This document shows, piece after piece, positions 7,069 through 15,259 of a stretch of 64,000 bases of DNA. The stretch spans positions 1 to 64,000 of the forward strand of contig NZ_PXZM01000001.1 in NCBI RefSeq assembly GCF_003013395.1, read 5' to 3'. The notes below the pieces were generated by a model. The model had not been told where the DNA came from, did not search any database, and worked only from the letters and a program-made list of their open reading frames with translations. The DNA comes from Brevibacillus fortis. Its GTDB lineage: Bacteria > Bacillota > Bacilli > Brevibacillales > Brevibacillaceae. Within the stretch, counting starts at the first letter, position 1; each line of letters opens with the position of its first letter. A program made the translations under genes and the position numbers.

Positions 7069-8451
7069 TTACGTCCAGTCAATCATCCGCCACTGCCCTT
7101 CTTTTCTTTGCTTTTGCAACAGCGCAGTCGCCGTTTCTGCTAACAGGGCGATCCCTCTCTCTATCTTATCAGCATCGGTTTGAATAATACTAATTCGCAA
7201 CCCGTTTTCACGAGGAAAGGTAGGCAGATAGCTCTGGTTCGTGGACGTGACCCGCACGTTTTTCTGGTGCAACGCCGCGATGATATCTTGGGCGTCCAGT
7301 TCTGCTGGAAGCAGTACTCTCGAAAAAATCCCGCCTGTTCCGATTTGTGCGTGAAGCTGCGGAGGAAGATAACGCTGGCAGCAGTCGGCCAATGTCTCCA
7401 TCCGCAGGCGATAACGTTCCCGGACAAGGGCAGCATGGTGGTCGTACATCCCGCTATTCAAATATAGCTCCAAAGCCGCCTGAGACAAGACAGCCGTGCT
7501 GGAATCACACGATGCTTTAAACAACCGGAACGTTTCCATCACGGAAGGGGGGAGGACGACTGTCGCCAAGCGAAGTCCGGGCAGCATGATCTTGGAAAAG
7601 CTTTTGACGTACAGGACACGCCCTGATTGATCGTAGCTGTAGATTGGGTCTGCCTTCAAACTAGTTTCCATGTCCGCCAGATAGTCATCCTCGACGATGT
7701 ATACATCGTAGCGCTGAGCCAGCTTGACGATTTGTTTCTTTTGCTCTGTTGTATAACTCGTCCCCAACGGATTGTGAAACCGGGGAACCGTGTAGAAAAA
7801 CTTGATTTGGTTGTTGCGGAAATGCCGCTCCAGCTCATCCATATCGATGCCTGCTGTGGTCCGCTGGATGCCCAGAACCGTAACGCCCAGCAGCTCGAGT
7901 GAACGCAGCATGCCGTGAAAGGTAGGCTGTTCGACCAGCACGGCACTCTTCCCATTCGGAAACGGCATAGAGGCGAGCAGATGCAGCGCTTGCTGAGCTC
8001 CCGAAACCACGCAAATTTGGGAAGGAGATGCAAATACTTGTGACTCCGCGAGATGACTCTCCAATGCCCGGCGCAAGGAGAAAAAGCCCTGGGGGTCTGA
8101 ATAGGAGAACAACTGGTCCTCGTACAATTCAATCGCGCGGTTTAGACAATGCTGGAAATCTTTGAATGGCATGACTTCTGGATCTGGGCTGGCTGCCGTA
8201 AAGTCAATTCGCTCCTCTGGCAAACGCATTCTTTGAAGAGGGCGCAGGACTGCATAATAACCGCTTTTAGGAATGGAATAAATCAAGTGCTCCTTCTCCA
8301 GCTCTTGATACGCCCGTATCGCCGTATTCAAACTGCACGACCATCGCTCGGATGCAGTACGAATCGATGGCAGCTTCTCCCCTGGCTTGATTGTATGGGT
8401 GCGAAGCTGCTCTTTTATGCTGTCTCTCACTACTTCGTATTTATTCTTCAT
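7069..8451 (-). CDS. MocR-type GntR/aminotransferase transcriptional regulator
   Basis: This 460-aa regulator combines an N-terminal GntR winged helix (residues about 1-75, with LPSIRTASERWSCSLNTAIRAYQELE) with a fold-type I aminotransferase-like domain. The PLP lysine is expected in SFSKIMLPGLRLA, and VSGAQQALHLLA plus FYTVPRFHNPLG are characteristic. Such proteins sense PLP-bound amino compounds rather than catalyse. The ATG follows GGGGGAGTAAACGGG. It is divergent from the GNAT gene at 8574, which is its most likely target together with itself. Confidence 0.92.
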   Translation of the reverse strand: MKNKYEVVRDSIKEQLRTHTIKPGEKLPSIRTASERWSCSLNTAIRAYQELEKEHLIYSIPKSGYYAVLRPLQRMRLPEERIDFTAASPDPEVMPFKDFQHCLNRAIELYEDQLFSYSDPQGFFSLRRALESHLAESQVFASPSQICVVSGAQQALHLLASMPFPNGKSAVLVEQPTFHGMLRSLELLGVTVLGIQRTTAGIDMDELERHFRNNQIKFFYTVPRFHNPLGTSYTTEQKKQIVKLAQRYDVYIVEDDYLADMETSLKADPIYSYDQSGRVLYVKSFSKIMLPGLRLATVVLPPSVMETFRLFKASCDSSTAVLSQAALELYLNSGMYDHHAALVRERYRLRMETLADCCQRYLPPQLHAQIGTGGIFSRVLLPAELDAQDIIAALHQKNVRVTSTNQSYLPTFPRENGLRISIIQTDADKIERGIALLAETATALLQKQRKEGQWRMIDWT

Positions 8452-8573
8452 CCCGTTTACTCCCCCGTCATCTGTGTGGGTACAGATTCACTTTTCTCTC
8501 CTTTATGCGCCCTTTTCCCTTGAGTATAGTGAATTATAAGCAAAGGAGTAAATACAAATACGGAGGGATACAG

Positions 8574-8990
8574 ATGGAAGCAAGACACGCGACACTGCCT
8601 TACACAATCAGTGATGAGAAGCAATTACTCGATAAGGAACGCATCAGCGACTGGCTGTCGACAACGTACTGGGCTTCTGAACGCTCCAAGGAAATGATCA
8701 TGAAAAGTATCGAAAATTCACTCTGTTTCGGCTTGTATAGTGAGAATGGACAGGCAGGGTTCGTCCGAATTGTGAGCGATTACGCGACGATTTCGTGGGT
8801 ATGTGATGTCTTCGTCGATCCAGAGCATCGAGGCAAGGGATTGAGCAAATGGCTAATGGAAGTGATGGTGGAACATCCAGCCATTCGGCATACGAGCATG
8901 ATACTCGGTACTCGGGATGCCCATGGTTTATACGAGCAGTACGGTTTCACACGAAGAGAAATGATGCGCAGACCAGTTATTGAGGCTTAG
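8574..8990 (+). CDS. GNAT family N-acetyltransferase
   Basis: A 138-aa single-domain acetyltransferase. The acetyl-CoA pyrophosphate loop is in VFVDPEHRGKGLSKWLM and the C-terminal YEQYGFTRRE is typical. I chose the ATG at 8574 because CGGAGGG lies a few bases upstream; a longer frame from 8391 runs into the divergent MocR gene. It overlaps the CapA gene tail-to-tail by 14 bases. The acceptor substrate is unknown. Its placement opposite a MocR regulator suggests an amine or amino-acid substrate, but this is inference. Confidence 0.88.
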   Translation: MEARHATLPYTISDEKQLLDKERISDWLSTTYWASERSKEMIMKSIENSLCFGLYSENGQAGFVRIVSDYATISWVCDVFVDPEHRGKGLSKWLMEVMVEHPAIRHTSMILGTRDAHGLYEQYGFTRREMMRRPVIEA

Positions 8991-10047
8991 ACTCGCTAAC
9001 CTCGCCTTTTGCGTCTTTGCTCGCCCCATAGGAAATGCGGTTGAGCTTGGCGATGATCCTCTGTTTGTTTTTCTCGTCCATCGGAGCAGGCTGACCGCTC
9101 GTGAGCTTCACCGGGATCACGCGGCTCTTGCTCCCGTCTTTTGTAAACGTCAGTTGGACCATCATGGCTTCGCGACCTTTAGGATTGCGCGAGGTGGTGA
9201 ACACAAAATTTCCTACGCTGTAGTAGATTGGCACCTGTTTATAAAACTCAACGCCCATGATCGAATGGCTGTGCGACCCGACAATGGCATCCACACCGCT
9301 GTCGATCAGCTTTTTCGCCATCTCACGCGCATATGATTCTGGGTAATCCTTATATTCCCGATTCCAGTGCATGACCGCAATCGTAATGTCTGACTCCGCC
9401 ACTGCCTTTTTTACATGAGACAACATCGGCTCATAAGAGTAGGCATGTGCGAGACCCGGCTTGTTTTTTCTCGCATACCAACGCTCGTTTGGAAGGACAC
9501 GGCTGATCCCGATGACTGCTACGCGTTTCCCCTTGATCGTTTGGATATAGGGAGCGAATGCTTCCCCTTCGTTTTTTCCTGCCCCTACATAACCGATCTT
9601 CGCCTTTTTCAAATGCTCCATCGTATCGTAGAGCGCATCCATTCCGTAATCCAACGAATGATTATTCGCCAGATTGACCACGTCGATGCCCGCGTTCACG
9701 AGCCCCTTCAACGACTCTGGCTTCGCACGGTAGGTATATTCCTTTTTCTCTGGACGTCCCCGCGTGCTGACTGGTGTCTCCAGATTACCAATCGTCAAAT
9801 CGGCCTGCTTGAGAAAATCCGCTGTTTTTTGAAACGGATAATCTACGCCGTACCGCCCGATCTGATTCCCGACGCTCTTATCCAAAATCATATCTCCGAC
9901 AAACGCTACCTGAATGGAATCCTCCTCTTGCAAATCCCCTTCGCTGCTCGCCTGCACTGCGACTGATTCGGTCCCCATCGCAACACAGAGCATCAATGCA
10001 GCTACCACGATTACGGCGTGCTTCCATCGACCGATCTTCATGCCCAC
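8977..10047 (-). CDS. CapA-family protein (PgsA/YwtB-like, metallophosphatase fold)
   Basis: A 356-aa exported protein with an N-terminal signal/anchor (residues about 5-30). The CapA domain carries the metal-site motifs VGDMILDKSVG, NLETPVS, NLANNHSLDYG and GSHSHSIMGVEFY. In poly-gamma-glutamate systems CapA homologues help assemble or export the polymer, but no capB/capC genes are present here, so this is probably a stand-alone paralogue. The start is a GTG at 10047 with GAAGG upstream; an in-frame ATG lies two codons later. Confidence 0.88.
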   Translation of the reverse strand: MGMKIGRWKHAVIVVAALMLCVAMGTESVAVQASSEGDLQEEDSIQVAFVGDMILDKSVGNQIGRYGVDYPFQKTADFLKQADLTIGNLETPVSTRGRPEKKEYTYRAKPESLKGLVNAGIDVVNLANNHSLDYGMDALYDTMEHLKKAKIGYVGAGKNEGEAFAPYIQTIKGKRVAVIGISRVLPNERWYARKNKPGLAHAYSYEPMLSHVKKAVAESDITIAVMHWNREYKDYPESYAREMAKKLIDSGVDAIVGSHSHSIMGVEFYKQVPIYYSVGNFVFTTSRNPKGREAMMVQLTFTKDGSKSRVIPVKLTSGQPAPMDEKNKQRIIAKLNRISYGASKDAKGEVSESKPQ

Positions 10048-10183
10048 ATGCCCATCCTTCGTTTTTTGCTTTCATTCTAGAAGGTGTGGGATGTGAAGAC
10101 TGTTGAAGCATGTCTGGCTTCCTTGGAAATTTCTCGCCTAAAAGTGACGACTGTGCAAAAGATGGCGGTTTAGGGCCTGCTTC

Positions 10184-10480
10184 TTGGAACAACAGATTCC
10201 TTCTTTTTTAAAATTTCGATATTTACCGATAACAAGTATCGCAAAAAAGGAAGCGCTGGCTTTCCTCCACGAAGCGCTCATGATTAGTGGAAACAATTGC
10301 TACGTCCGTAGCTTTCTGGACGAGGGAACGGCGATGTCGGCTGCGTACGTCAATCAACTGCTAGCCCTGTTCCCAAAGAAAATAGAGAAAAGAAAAGCTC
10401 CTTTGATCGAGCCACTAACGGGAAAGGAAATGATAATAGTCCCACTGATTAACGGAACGATTCGATCTGCTCATGCAAAA
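10184..10480 (+). pseudogene. Remnant of a MalT/LAL-type LuxR regulator (C-terminal end)
   Basis: The readable frame contains EALAFLHEALMISGNNCYVR, then SFLDEGTAM and PLIEPLTGKEMIIVPLINGTI. This is the TPR-end and first helix of a LuxR-type helix-turn-helix as found in large MalT-like (LAL) regulators, whose usual forms are YVRLFLDEG and PLTERELEVLRLI. The frame then leaves the pattern before the recognition helix and runs into the antisense of the NmrA-like gene. About 800 residues expected upstream are absent, so this is a decayed fragment. Homology is judged by motif recognition only. Confidence 0.7.
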
Positions 10481-11315
10481 AAGCGTCCAGCTTGCGAGGT
10501 GCTCTGCCGAGAACACGCTCGACATCGTCTGTCGGCTTTTCCGGGATCGCCACAGACATGGCTTGAATTTCGACGACGTGACTAGCGAGCCACTCTGGCA
10601 TCTTTCCATACTCCATCAGATCACGTCGGAGTGCTTCGCTATCCTTGTTGATGTACGTAATCGGGCGGTCGAGCAACTCGGACAGCTTGCTCGCAATTTG
10701 CGGATAGCTGAAAACCCGAGAACCAGTCAGTGTGTATACATGACCTGCCTTTTCAGGATCGGTCAATGCCTCTGCGGCAACATCGGCGATATCCCGGCAA
10801 TCGATAAAGTTGCATGCTGTTTCGCCCATCGTGCCGAAGAAAACATGTTGCGTTTGGATCGTCGGTGCGAAGCGGAGCAGATTTTGCATAAAGGCGTACG
10901 GTCGCAGCACGGTGCTTTTCATCCCGGATTCAGATAATGCGCGCTCGATTTCCTGGTGCCATCCCGCTACGGCGACTGGCGCCTTTTCGTCGTAGGCTGG
11001 ACTGGATATTTTCACGATGTGTTGGATTCCAGCCTCAGCAGCTATGCGAATTATCGAGGTTTCCAACTCGACCTGACTGGGACTGTTTGATAGAGAAAGG
11101 AAGAGCTGATTCGCACCTGCAAATGCCCGGCGCAACGATTCAGGGTCAGAAGCTTCCGCTGCTGCAACTTCCACCATAGATGCTGCCTCCTCTCCAATTC
11201 GCATCTGCAGTTTTTCCGGCGTTCTGCTCAATGCCCGAGTTGGGACACCAAGCTCTATCAATCTTTTCAAAAGTGCACTGCCTATGGTTCCTGTTGCTCC
11301 CATAACTACGATCAT
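10449..11315 (-). CDS. NmrA-like NAD(P)-binding protein (atypical SDR)
   Basis: A 288-aa Rossmann-fold protein beginning MIVVMGATGTIGSALLKRL with the GxxGxxG nucleotide-binding motif and showing the NmrA/QorB pattern (HIVKISSPAYDEKAPVAVAGWHQEIERALSESG, TVLRPYAFMQN, DIADVAAEAL). It lacks the classical YxxxK catalytic pair, so it may sense or reduce quinone-like compounds. GGAGGAGATAGAAA precedes the ATG. It lies 23 bases downstream of a membrane-protein gene in a putative MarR-controlled operon. Confidence 0.87.
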   Translation of the reverse strand: MIVVMGATGTIGSALLKRLIELGVPTRALSRTPEKLQMRIGEEAASMVEVAAAEASDPESLRRAFAGANQLFLSLSNSPSQVELETSIIRIAAEAGIQHIVKISSPAYDEKAPVAVAGWHQEIERALSESGMKSTVLRPYAFMQNLLRFAPTIQTQHVFFGTMGETACNFIDCRDIADVAAEALTDPEKAGHVYTLTGSRVFSYPQIASKLSELLDRPITYINKDSEALRRDLMEYGKMPEWLASHVVEIQAMSVAIPEKPTDDVERVLGRAPRKLDAFLHEQIESFR

Positions 11316-11338
11316 TTTCTATCTCCTCCGTAACCGAT

Positions 11339-11821
11339 TCATTTTTGATGATCATGGTTGATGGAACTACGCCACCCCCATGTGATTAATGTGCTGGCGA
11401 TTATCGCTGATAGCGGGAAGTCGATCCAGACACGACTTAGCCAAGCCAACGATTCACCGGGAGCAAAGATGACGAGTAGCTCCGTTGTTAGCCATGCTGC
11501 CAGTAGACCGATTACAGCCAGTGTCATCCCCATAACCGCTACCAGCGCCAAACGAGGTGTGCCGGTGACCCAGCGTTTATGTATACCACAGCTCTGTAAC
11601 CATTGCCCAAGGAGTAAGGCAATCAATGCGGATGTTCCGCCAATCGTGGTCAATGCCCCTAATTGCAGACCTTTATCAGCGGTGATCCAGCCTCCTATGC
11701 TCGCCATGATCGCAGGAGACAAATAAGCCATGAATGCTTCTCGCCATAGAACAAACGATTTTCGCTTGGAACGTGCCACCTTGATCGGATAAGCAACTCC
11801 CGATTTTTCAGGGTCATGCAT
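11339..11821 (-). CDS. Hypothetical four-helix membrane protein
   Basis: A 160-aa protein with four hydrophobic segments (about residues 28-48, 57-78, 87-114 and 128-150) and no motif I recognise. The start at ATG 11821 is favoured over GTG 11830 because AAAGGAGG is eight bases upstream. It is the first gene after a perfect palindromic operator at 11853-11870 and precedes the NmrA-like gene, with which it probably forms an operon under the adjacent MarR regulator. Function unknown. Confidence 0.7.
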   Translation of the reverse strand: MHDPEKSGVAYPIKVARSKRKSFVLWREAFMAYLSPAIMASIGGWITADKGLQLGALTTIGGTSALIALLLGQWLQSCGIHKRWVTGTPRLALVAVMGMTLAVIGLLAAWLTTELLVIFAPGESLAWLSRVWIDFPLSAIIASTLITWGWRSSINHDHQK

Positions 11822-11852
11822 GTTATTCACCTCCTTTCCCCTGTCCGAAAAA

Positions 11853-11870
11853 TAATTAGGAACCTAATTA
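11853..11870 (-). promoter_or_regulatory. MarR-type palindromic operator before the membrane/NmrA operon
   Basis: The perfect inverted repeat TAATTAGG-aa-CCTAATTA overlaps a minus-strand -10-like TATAAT. MarR-family sites of this size are common. A related half site (CCTAACTAT) occurs at the promoter of the neighbouring MarR gene, supporting one regulator for both. Confidence 0.72.
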
Positions 11871-11927
11871 TATAGGAGTAAAAATGGGCTAGCTTCCTAG
11901 CCCGTTTTACCACTGCCTGCTGTTTAC

Positions 11928-12458
11928 TTATTCATCTGTCAGTGCCGAGATGCCTTGTGTCACGCGGCCAAGCAGGTCGAGGAATACACTTCGCTCCTCT
12001 GTATTGAGCAATCCGACCATCGCTTCCAATCTCGCAAAGTGCTCTGGCGCCATTTCACGCAGCTTGCTTGCCCCGAGCTCCGTTAAAATGACCGATTTTT
12101 GCCTGCCATCTTTTGCACTCGCTCGTCGGGAAACAAGACCATCGCGCTCCAGGATGTCGATCAGACCGGTAACAGTAGCGCGTGTTACTCCCAGATGCTC
12201 TGCCAATTGTGACGGCAGCACTTCCCCTCCGTTATCTTCAAGGTCTGCCAATAACCGATATCGTCCCGTGGATAAGCCGAATCTAGCAAAATGTATTTCG
12301 GCCGCATGCCCAAGTTTTGCTCCTGCCTCCATCAGCCTGGCGGCAACGAGTACAGCTTGCGCATCAACATCGAGTCCATACCGATCAATCTGGCGTTGCG
12401 ATTGAACAAGCGAAGGGATCGCGTCTTCTTGTTTTCTTCCATTTGAATGGTTTGTCAT
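11928..12458 (-). CDS. MarR family transcriptional regulator
   Basis: A 176-aa winged-helix regulator. The N-terminal part has LSTGRYRLLADLEDNGGEVLPSQLAEHLGVTRATVTGLIDILERDGLVSRR, with the recognition helix at VTRATVTGLIDI and the wing at ASAKDGRQKSVILT. It probably controls itself and the NmrA-like operon downstream. No convincing Shine-Dalgarno precedes the ATG; the best -35/-10 pair places the transcription start within the ATG, so a leaderless mRNA is possible. The inducing ligand is unknown. Confidence 0.9.
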   Translation of the reverse strand: MTNHSNGRKQEDAIPSLVQSQRQIDRYGLDVDAQAVLVAARLMEAGAKLGHAAEIHFARFGLSTGRYRLLADLEDNGGEVLPSQLAEHLGVTRATVTGLIDILERDGLVSRRASAKDGRQKSVILTELGASKLREMAPEHFARLEAMVGLLNTEERSVFLDLLGRVTQGISALTDE

Positions 12459-12462
12459 GAAT

Positions 12463-12493
12463 ATAGTATGGCACCTAACTATTTTTCTGTCAA
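12463..12493 (-). promoter_or_regulatory. Promoter and autoregulatory site of the MarR gene
   Basis: On the minus strand TTGACA (12493-12488) and TACTAT (12468-12463) are separated by 19 bases. An imperfect palindrome, ATAGT..GG..CC..ACTAT, spans 12463-12482 over the -10 box and resembles the operator at 11853. The -10 box lies only four bases before the annotated ATG. Confidence 0.55.
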
Positions 12494-12503
12494 CACGTCT
12501 TCT

Positions 12504-13268
12504 CTATTTCGGTGCCATCCTGATTGCCCCATCCAACCGGATCGTTTCTCCATTCAACATCGGATTCGTGACGATACTGTTCACGAGCATCGCATATTCT
12601 TGCGGATCACCCATGCGAGGGGGGAACGGAACAGTCGCACCCAACGCATCTTTTACAGAGCGCGGGAGCTGATCAAACATCGGCGTGTCAAATAGACCGG
12701 GAGCAATTGTCATGACACGTATGCCATACGAAGCCAGGTCTCTTGCTAGCGGCAGGGTCATGCTTACAATTCCGCCTTTGGAGGCGCTATAGGCAACCTG
12801 CCCCACCTGCCCTTCAAAAGCCGCCACCGATGCGGTATTGATGATGACACCCCGCTCCCCCTGTTGGTTCGGCTCGTTTCCTGCCATTTGCTCCACCGCC
12901 AACCGAAGGACATTAAAAGTACCGATCAGATTGACAGAAATGACTTTGCTAAAGGACTCTAGTAGATGTGGACCGCTTCGCGACAGCGTTTTTTGTGTCA
13001 AACTGATCCCCGCACAGTTGACCACGGCGTGAATCGTACCGAATGTGCCAGCAGCCTGATCGATAGCGTCTCGTACACTCGCCTCACTCAAGACATCCGT
13101 ATGCACGAACAAAGCATTTTCTCGCCCCAGCTCATTCGCCAACGCTTGCCCCTTTTCTACCGCCAAATCAAGAATGGCTACTCTTCCCCCGTGTTGAACT
13201 ACATTCCTCACAGTGGCTTCTCCCAAACCGGAAGCACCACCCGTTACAATGGCAACCACTTCCCGCAT
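12504..13268 (-). CDS. Short-chain dehydrogenase (3-hydroxyacyl-CoA dehydrogenase type 2-like)
   Basis: A 254-aa classical SDR with the NAD-binding TGGASGLG, the [23 protein letters not shown] active-site region (YxxxK) and the [10 protein letters not shown] motif. The pattern resembles mammalian HSD17B10 and bacterial 3-hydroxy-(2-methyl)acyl-CoA dehydrogenases, which oxidise beta-hydroxyacyl-CoA in fatty-acid or branched-chain amino-acid breakdown. The ATG at 13268 has GGAAGGGAG rather far upstream; a TTG two codons earlier is better spaced. No other beta-oxidation genes are adjacent, so the substrate is inferred only from family resemblance. Confidence 0.85.
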   Translation of the reverse strand: MREVVAIVTGGASGLGEATVRNVVQHGGRVAILDLAVEKGQALANELGRENALFVHTDVLSEASVRDAIDQAAGTFGTIHAVVNCAGISLTQKTLSRSGPHLLESFSKVISVNLIGTFNVLRLAVEQMAGNEPNQQGERGVIINTASVAAFEGQVGQVAYSASKGGIVSMTLPLARDLASYGIRVMTIAPGLFDTPMFDQLPRSVKDALGATVPFPPRMGDPQEYAMLVNSIVTNPMLNGETIRLDGAIRMAPK

Positions 13269-13472
13269 ATCCAAGCCATTCTCTCCCTTCCTCAGCAATG
13301 GCATCCGCATTCAGAAAGAAGCATTGCAAGTTGGATACCAACCGAATCCCCCTTGTCGCACGTTATTTTGACAAGCGACAGTCGGTCTGCACCTTCTCAA
13401 ATCCAAACAGGTATGAGACATCGGTGTCCCGGCAAAGGACAGTTTTGTTTTTCATGTCCAACATTTTAGGGC

Positions 13473-13523
13473 TTGATATTTACAATTCCACCCAGTATAT
13501 TTTACTTACCGGTAAGTAAAATA
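13473..13523 (+). promoter_or_regulatory. Promoter with a perfect 26-base palindromic operator
   Basis: TTGATA (13473-13478) and TATATT (13496-13501) are spaced by 17 bases. A perfect palindrome with half site TATTTTACTTACC occupies 13498-13523, covering the -10 box and start point of the gene at 13547. Size and symmetry fit a TetR-family operator, yet no TetR gene is adjacent. The rest of the 13269-13546 gap shows nothing else. Confidence 0.8.
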
Positions 13524-13546
13524 AAAATAGAGAGGAAAGAACCCGG

Positions 13547-14635
13547 ATGAAAGTATCTTCTACCAGAGTCATTGGTCTCGATTTTGCGAGGGCGTGGGCC
13601 ATGCTGGGCATGATGATCGTCAACTACGTCGTCATCTTGAACGCAGAACATAATGGACCTGATTGGCTCATTGCTTTTTCCAGTTTGTTTCAGGGCAGAG
13701 CATCTACCGTTTTCGTTGTTTTAGCAGGAATCGGTATTGCCTATATGACAAAAAAAGCGAGGACCTCAGGTGACCCGGCCCTCTTGCAGGCTAGCCGCCA
13801 CATCCTTTGGAAGCGCTCCTTGTTTTTATTCACGACCGGGATCTTGCTCTATCTCGGTGGATGGAGCGGCGACATCCTACATTACTACGGTGTCTACATG
13901 CTCATTGCCTCCTTCCTCCTCGTCATATCGGGGAAAACGCTTCTTCTCGCATTCAGCGGCATCCTGCTCACAGCTCAAACACTCCAATTGTCGCTCAACT
14001 ATATGCAAGGGTGGGACCCAAAGCAACCATTTATCGAGTATCTTGATTTTTGGACGGTCGAAGGATTCCTGCGCAACTTGCTATACAACGGCTATCACCC
14101 GGTATTTCCCTGGATGTGCTTTTTCCTTCTTGGCTTGTGGCTGGGGCGACTAAACCTGCTCGATCCATCTGTACGCAAAAAAATGTTGGGATGGGCAGCT
14201 GCCCTATTCGTCAGCTTGGAAGTTTTATCGTATTGGTTGATCAAGCTCTCTGTTCCGGTCGTCGGCAGCGACTTCGCCCTATTTTTATGGGGAACGAAAC
14301 CAGTTCCACCCAACCTGTTTTATGTGCTGTCCAGCTCAAGCTCCGCTGTCATCATCATCCTTCTGTGCGTCAGCTTTGCGGAAAAATTCGCAAACAGCTG
14401 GTTTACGCAAACATTGGTAAAAACCGGACAGCTGACACTGACACACTACGTCAGCCATATCGTTGTCGGGCTTGGCTTCCTCGCATGGATTGGCAGATTC
14501 GAAAATCAAACGCTCGCTTTTGCGATGCTCTACGCCGTAGGATTCTTCCTCTTTTCCATTGTGCTCTCGCTCTTATGGAGACTTTGGTTCGAGCGGGGAC
14601 CGTTGGAGAGCTTCATGAGAAAAATCAGTGGGTAA
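13547..14635 (+). CDS. DUF418-domain membrane protein (YeiB-like)
   Basis: A 362-aa protein with about nine membrane segments. The start GLDFARAWAMLGMMIVNY and the stretch FQGRASTVFVVLAGIGIAYM resemble the YeiB/heparan-glucosaminide acetyltransferase-like group. The C-terminal LTHYVSHIVVGLGFL..LLWRLWFERGPLESFMRKISG is characteristic of DUF418. Members are proposed membrane acyltransferases or transporters without a settled function. It follows a tightly repressible promoter with a 26-base palindrome, so it is probably an inducible, single-gene unit. The start codon follows AGAGAGGAAAG. Confidence 0.82.
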   Translation: MKVSSTRVIGLDFARAWAMLGMMIVNYVVILNAEHNGPDWLIAFSSLFQGRASTVFVVLAGIGIAYMTKKARTSGDPALLQASRHILWKRSLFLFTTGILLYLGGWSGDILHYYGVYMLIASFLLVISGKTLLLAFSGILLTAQTLQLSLNYMQGWDPKQPFIEYLDFWTVEGFLRNLLYNGYHPVFPWMCFFLLGLWLGRLNLLDPSVRKKMLGWAAALFVSLEVLSYWLIKLSVPVVGSDFALFLWGTKPVPPNLFYVLSSSSSAVIIILLCVSFAEKFANSWFTQTLVKTGQLTLTHYVSHIVVGLGFLAWIGRFENQTLAFAMLYAVGFFLFSIVLSLLWRLWFERGPLESFMRKISG

Positions 14636-14730
14636 CCATTTTGTGGGTTCATCCGTCTGCTATATAGGAGAATTTTGCTAATTATTCATACACCGATTTC
14701 GAAGTAGTCAGACGAACTGGAGATGATCTC

Positions 14731-15204
14731 ATGAGTCCTATGGTTTTTTTCAAAAAGGCTGTCCCCGCGAACGCGGAGCAACTCACCCAAATTGCTGTTC
14801 GCTGCTTTGCAGAAGACGTCCAAAAGTATGGAGAAGGCCCTGCCGGACATGACAAGCCTGACCAGCATGTTTTGTTCATGCAAAAGGCCCATTACTATAC
14901 GATCTTGCTGGATGACCAGATCATTGGCGGTTTTTGTCTCCTTCCAGTCGATCATGAGCATTTGGAGCTGGGGATCATCTATGTCGATCCTGATAAGCAA
15001 AACTTGCGTATCGGAAGCCAAACCATGCAGTTCATGGAGGCTGCTTATCCACACATCAAGAAGTGGACGCTCGATACCGGCTATGAAGCGGCACGCAACC
15101 AACACTTTTACGAGAAATGCGGTTACAAAAAGGTCGGCGAGACTGCACCGAACATAGCGAATGGTTTTTATAAATTCAGGTATGAAAAACGGATACCTAA
15201 ATAG
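14731..15204 (+). CDS. GNAT family N-acetyltransferase
   Basis: A 157-aa acetyltransferase with LELGIIYVDPDKQNLRIGSQTMQFME (acetyl-CoA binding region) and the C-terminal YEAARNQHFYEKCGYKKVGE pattern. The ATG at 14731 has CTGGAGATG upstream. It lies 95 bases after the DUF418 gene and may be read from the same promoter, but no linkage of function is evident. A good terminator follows. Acceptor substrate unknown. Confidence 0.88.
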   Translation: MSPMVFFKKAVPANAEQLTQIAVRCFAEDVQKYGEGPAGHDKPDQHVLFMQKAHYYTILLDDQIIGGFCLLPVDHEHLELGIIYVDPDKQNLRIGSQTMQFMEAAYPHIKKWTLDTGYEAARNQHFYEKCGYKKVGETAPNIANGFYKFRYEKRIPK

Positions 15205-15212
15205 ATAGATGG

Positions 15213-15250
15213 AAAAGGGAGAACAGCTACATGCTATTCTCCCTTTTTTC
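15213..15250. terminator. Bidirectional terminator between GNAT and tct genes
   Basis: The stem AAAAGGGAGAA / TTCTCCCTTTT with a 13-base loop and T/A runs on both sides separates the convergent GNAT gene and the tct operon. Confidence 0.88.
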
Positions 15251-15259
15251 TTTCATCGC

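Noticed and set aside
12966-13469. A 167-aa plus-strand frame running through the SDR start and the intergenic region
   Set aside because: No ribosome site, and it runs antisense through the SDR nucleotide-binding motif.
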